The notes beneath the pieces were generated by a model. The model saw only the letters and a list, made by a program, of their open reading frames with translations, had not been told where the DNA came from and searched no databases. Made by a program: the position numbers and the translations under genes. From the NCBI GenBank assembly GCA_025061865.1, contig JANXAA010000122.1, positions 1-6,683 of the forward strand: DNA of 6,683 nucleotides, read 5' to 3'. This document shows, one piece after another, positions 4,901 through 6,683 of the stretch. This stretch comes from Acidobacteriota bacterium. Its GTDB lineage: Bacteria; Acidobacteriota; HRBIN11. Positions within the stretch are counted from its first letter, which is position 1; every line of letters begins with the position of its first letter.

Positions 4901-6683
4901 ATGCTGACGGTCTGTCACTGGCCCGGACCTCTACGGGGGACTTTGTTGCTTATAGGGACCCTGAGCGGAATCTCGGGTTTCGGAGCGGCGCCCATGTCCG
5001 GGAAGAAGCCTCTGGACATGAAGACGATCCTGTCTTGGAACCTGCCGATGGAGGTCGCCCTATCGCCGGATACCAAGTATGTCGCCGTCGTCGTCCGGAC
5101 GACGGACTGGGACAAGAGCCGCTATCGCTACGAGCTTCGCCTCTTGAGCGTCTCCGACGGGACGTCGCGTCTGCTCCTCCCGCCTGGGAAGGACATCCGC
5201 CATCTCCAATGGCGTCCCGACGGCCGGGCCCTGGCCTTTATCACGGACCGGCCGGGCTGGACCGAATCGGAGGACGCAGCCAAGGACGAAAAGGAGACCT
5301 TTCCCCAGGTATGGGTCTGGGAGACTGACGGGGGCTTGCCGCAACCCGTGACGGACCTCCCCCGGGGGGCCCGGGCCTTTCGATGGACCCTGGACAGCCA
5401 GGCCCTCATCGTCTTGACGGAGTATCCGAAGCCGGCCGCCGAAAAGGAATACGAGCAGTACCGGAAGAAGCGGAAGCTCGACGAAGAGGTCGTCGACCGG
5501 GAGAAATATCGCCGGGCCTTTGTCCGAGTGACCCTTCAGGGGACGCCGGCTCGGCCGACGCCGGAATGGCTCTACGTCGGCGACTTCGGCATCGAGGCCT
5601 TCGACGTCCACCCCCGGGCGCCTTGGCTTGTATTCTCGACCAACTATACGGGCAAGCCCGACGACGCCATGAAGTTCGACCTCTGGCTCTTAGACATCCC
5701 CGCCGGTGTGGCCCGTCTCTTGACGGACGCTCCGGGCTTTGAGCTCCGCCCTCGCTTTTCCCCCGACGGTACGAAGCTGGCCTTCCTGACCTTATGGGAC
5801 CCCAAGTATAGCTACGCCCGGACCGACGTCGTCGTTTTGACAGCCGATTGGGCGCGTCTGGACCGACCCGTCCCCCGGGAGCAATGGCAGTTCGTCAGTG
5901 CCGTCACCGACGCCGAGGTCCGGGACTTCCGATGGCTTGGCGATGACCGACTGGCGGTCCAGGCCGAGAAGGGCGTCTGGGAGCAGGTCTTGGAAGTCGG
6001 GTCGGGCGTCTCGTCTTATAGGGTCCTCCTGGGTGGCCCACGGGTCGTACAGGCCTTCGACGTTGTCCCGACGAGGCCGGACCCCTGGGTCGCCGTCTGG
6101 GAAAACGCCGAGACGCTCCCCGATGTGTGGATCCTTTCAGCGAAGGGCGAGCCCCGGCGGCTGACGGACCTGAATCCAGAATTCCGCGACTACGCCCTGG
6201 CCCCCCAGCGGGTCATCCGCTGGACGAGCCCAGACGGAACGACCGTCGAGGGCATCTTCGTCGAGCCCCTCAACCCTCCGCCGCCGGGCCAGAAGCCGCC
6301 TCTGCTCGTCGCCGTTCACGGGGGTCCTAACGCTCGAGTCGCCAACACTCTTCGGCAGTATCTGTACTTTCAGTTCTTTGCGGCCCACGGCTACGCCGTC
6401 TTAGCCCCCAACTTCCGGGGAAGCTCGGGTTACGGCCATGCCTTCGCCGTCGCCAACTTCAAAGACCTCGGTGGCGGCGACTTCCAGGACATCATGGCCG
6501 GGGTCGACTATGTCATCGCCCAGGGCTGGGCCGACTCTGAACGCATGGGTATCCTGGGGGGAAGCTACGGTGGCTATATGACCAACTGGGCCATTACACA
6601 GACGAACCGCTTTAAGGCGGCCGTCTCGATGTTCGGCATCTTCAACTTCATCACGGACTTCAGCAATTCCTATCTCCCGAGTT
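4901..6683 (+). CDS. Exported S9-family serine peptidase (acylaminoacyl-peptidase / dipeptidyl-peptidase type), C-terminus beyond window
   Basis: 594 complete codons, still open at the right edge. Residues 1 to about 30 look like a signal peptide (LRG, then TLLLIGTLSGISGFGAAP). The mature part begins KKPLDMKTILSW, as in family N-termini. Residues about 45-430 carry beta-propeller/TolB-like repeats: SPDTKYVAVVV at 55, WRPDGRALAFITD at 104, FSPDGTKLAFLT at 286. A lysine/arginine-rich segment (176-205, containing EYEQYRKKRKLDEE) sits between blades, as in acylaminoacyl-peptidase homologues. The alpha/beta-hydrolase domain begins near 441 (WTSPDGTTVEG), with oxyanion-region HGGP at 473-476, NFRGSSGYG at 504-512 and nucleophile motif GGSYGGYM with Ser555. 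The catalytic Asp and His fall outside. By family knowledge it cleaves short peptides admitted through the propeller. ATG 4901 is preferred for its Shine-Dalgarno and signal peptide; ATG 4994 would make it cytoplasmic. Exact substrate class cannot be told. Confidence 0.93.
   Translation, partial: MLTVCHWPGPLRGTLLLIGTLSGISGFGAAPMSGKKPLDMKTILSWNLPMEVALSPDTKYVAVVVRTTDWDKSRYRYELRLLSVSDGTSRLLLPPGKDIRHLQWRPDGRALAFITDRPGWTESEDAAKDEKETFPQVWVWETDGGLPQPVTDLPRGARAFRWTLDSQALIVLTEYPKPAAEKEYEQYRKKRKLDEEVVDREKYRRAFVRVTLQGTPARPTPEWLYVGDFGIEAFDVHPRAPWLVFSTNYTGKPDDAMKFDLWLLDIPAGVARLLTDAPGFELRPRFSPDGTKLAFLTLWDPKYSYARTDVVVLTADWARLDRPVPREQWQFVSAVTDAEVRDFRWLGDDRLAVQAEKGVWEQVLEVGSGVSSYRVLLGGPRVVQAFDVVPTRPDPWVAVWENAETLPDVWILSAKGEPRRLTDLNPEFRDYALAPQRVIRWTSPDGTTVEGIFVEPLNPPPPGQKPPLLVAVHGGPNARVANTLRQYLYFQFFAAHGYAVLAPNFRGSSGYGHAFAVANFKDLGGGDFQDIMAGVDYVIAQGWADSERMGILGGSYGGYMTNWAITQTNRFKAAVSMFGIFNFITDFSNSYLPS

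Noticed and set aside
5060..5611. 183-codon minus-strand open frame opposite the S9 peptidase
   Set aside because: Shadow frame; the plus strand encodes clear propeller motifs across the whole stretch.

Overview
The window looks like ordinary chromosome from a GC-rich bacterium. Shine-Dalgarno sites sit 6-7 nt before four of the six starts, and arginine CGG and valine GTC codons are common throughout. I cannot assign a phylum. A pyrR-pyrB-pyrC cluster without pyrI is known from Thermus and some other lineages, but that alone does not place this organism.

Layout. Positions 1-4714 are read on the minus strand, so the transcript order runs right to left: a small coiled-coil gene (4421-4714), pyrR (3732-4292), pyrB (2764-3735), pyrC (1270-2577) and a secreted M4 (thermolysin-family) metallopeptidase cut by the left edge (1-1215). 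The M4 gene is an uninterrupted 405-codon frame. A 186-nt divergent region (4715-4900) separates this block from a plus-strand exported S9-family serine peptidase (4901 onward), cut by the right edge just after its catalytic serine.

How the genes work together. pyrB (aspartate carbamoyltransferase) and pyrC (class I dihydroorotase) catalyse consecutive steps of de novo UMP synthesis. PyrR is the UMP-sensing RNA-binding regulator and a uracil phosphoribosyltransferase homologue. The pyrR stop and pyrB start overlap as ATGA, which indicates translational coupling. The pyrR start region carries a sequence that closely resembles the PyrR-binding RNA loop but is one nucleotide short. It overlaps the pyrR Shine-Dalgarno, with a possible lower stem over the start codon, so it suggests translational autoregulation. 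Two adjacent perfect hairpins lie further upstream in the same leader. The two peptidases are presumably exported and have no evident functional link to pyrimidine synthesis.

Oddities. The coiled-coil gene contains three 22-residue repeats. A hydrophobic Trp/Phe-rich tail follows it in the -1 frame, which suggests a frameshift that removed a C-terminal membrane anchor. The pyrB-pyrC spacer is a nested imperfect palindrome. The divergent region holds a 16-bp-period direct repeat overlapping the best sigma70-type promoter. I see no CRISPR array, tRNA, rRNA, insertion sequence or defence system, and no clearly new multi-gene system.
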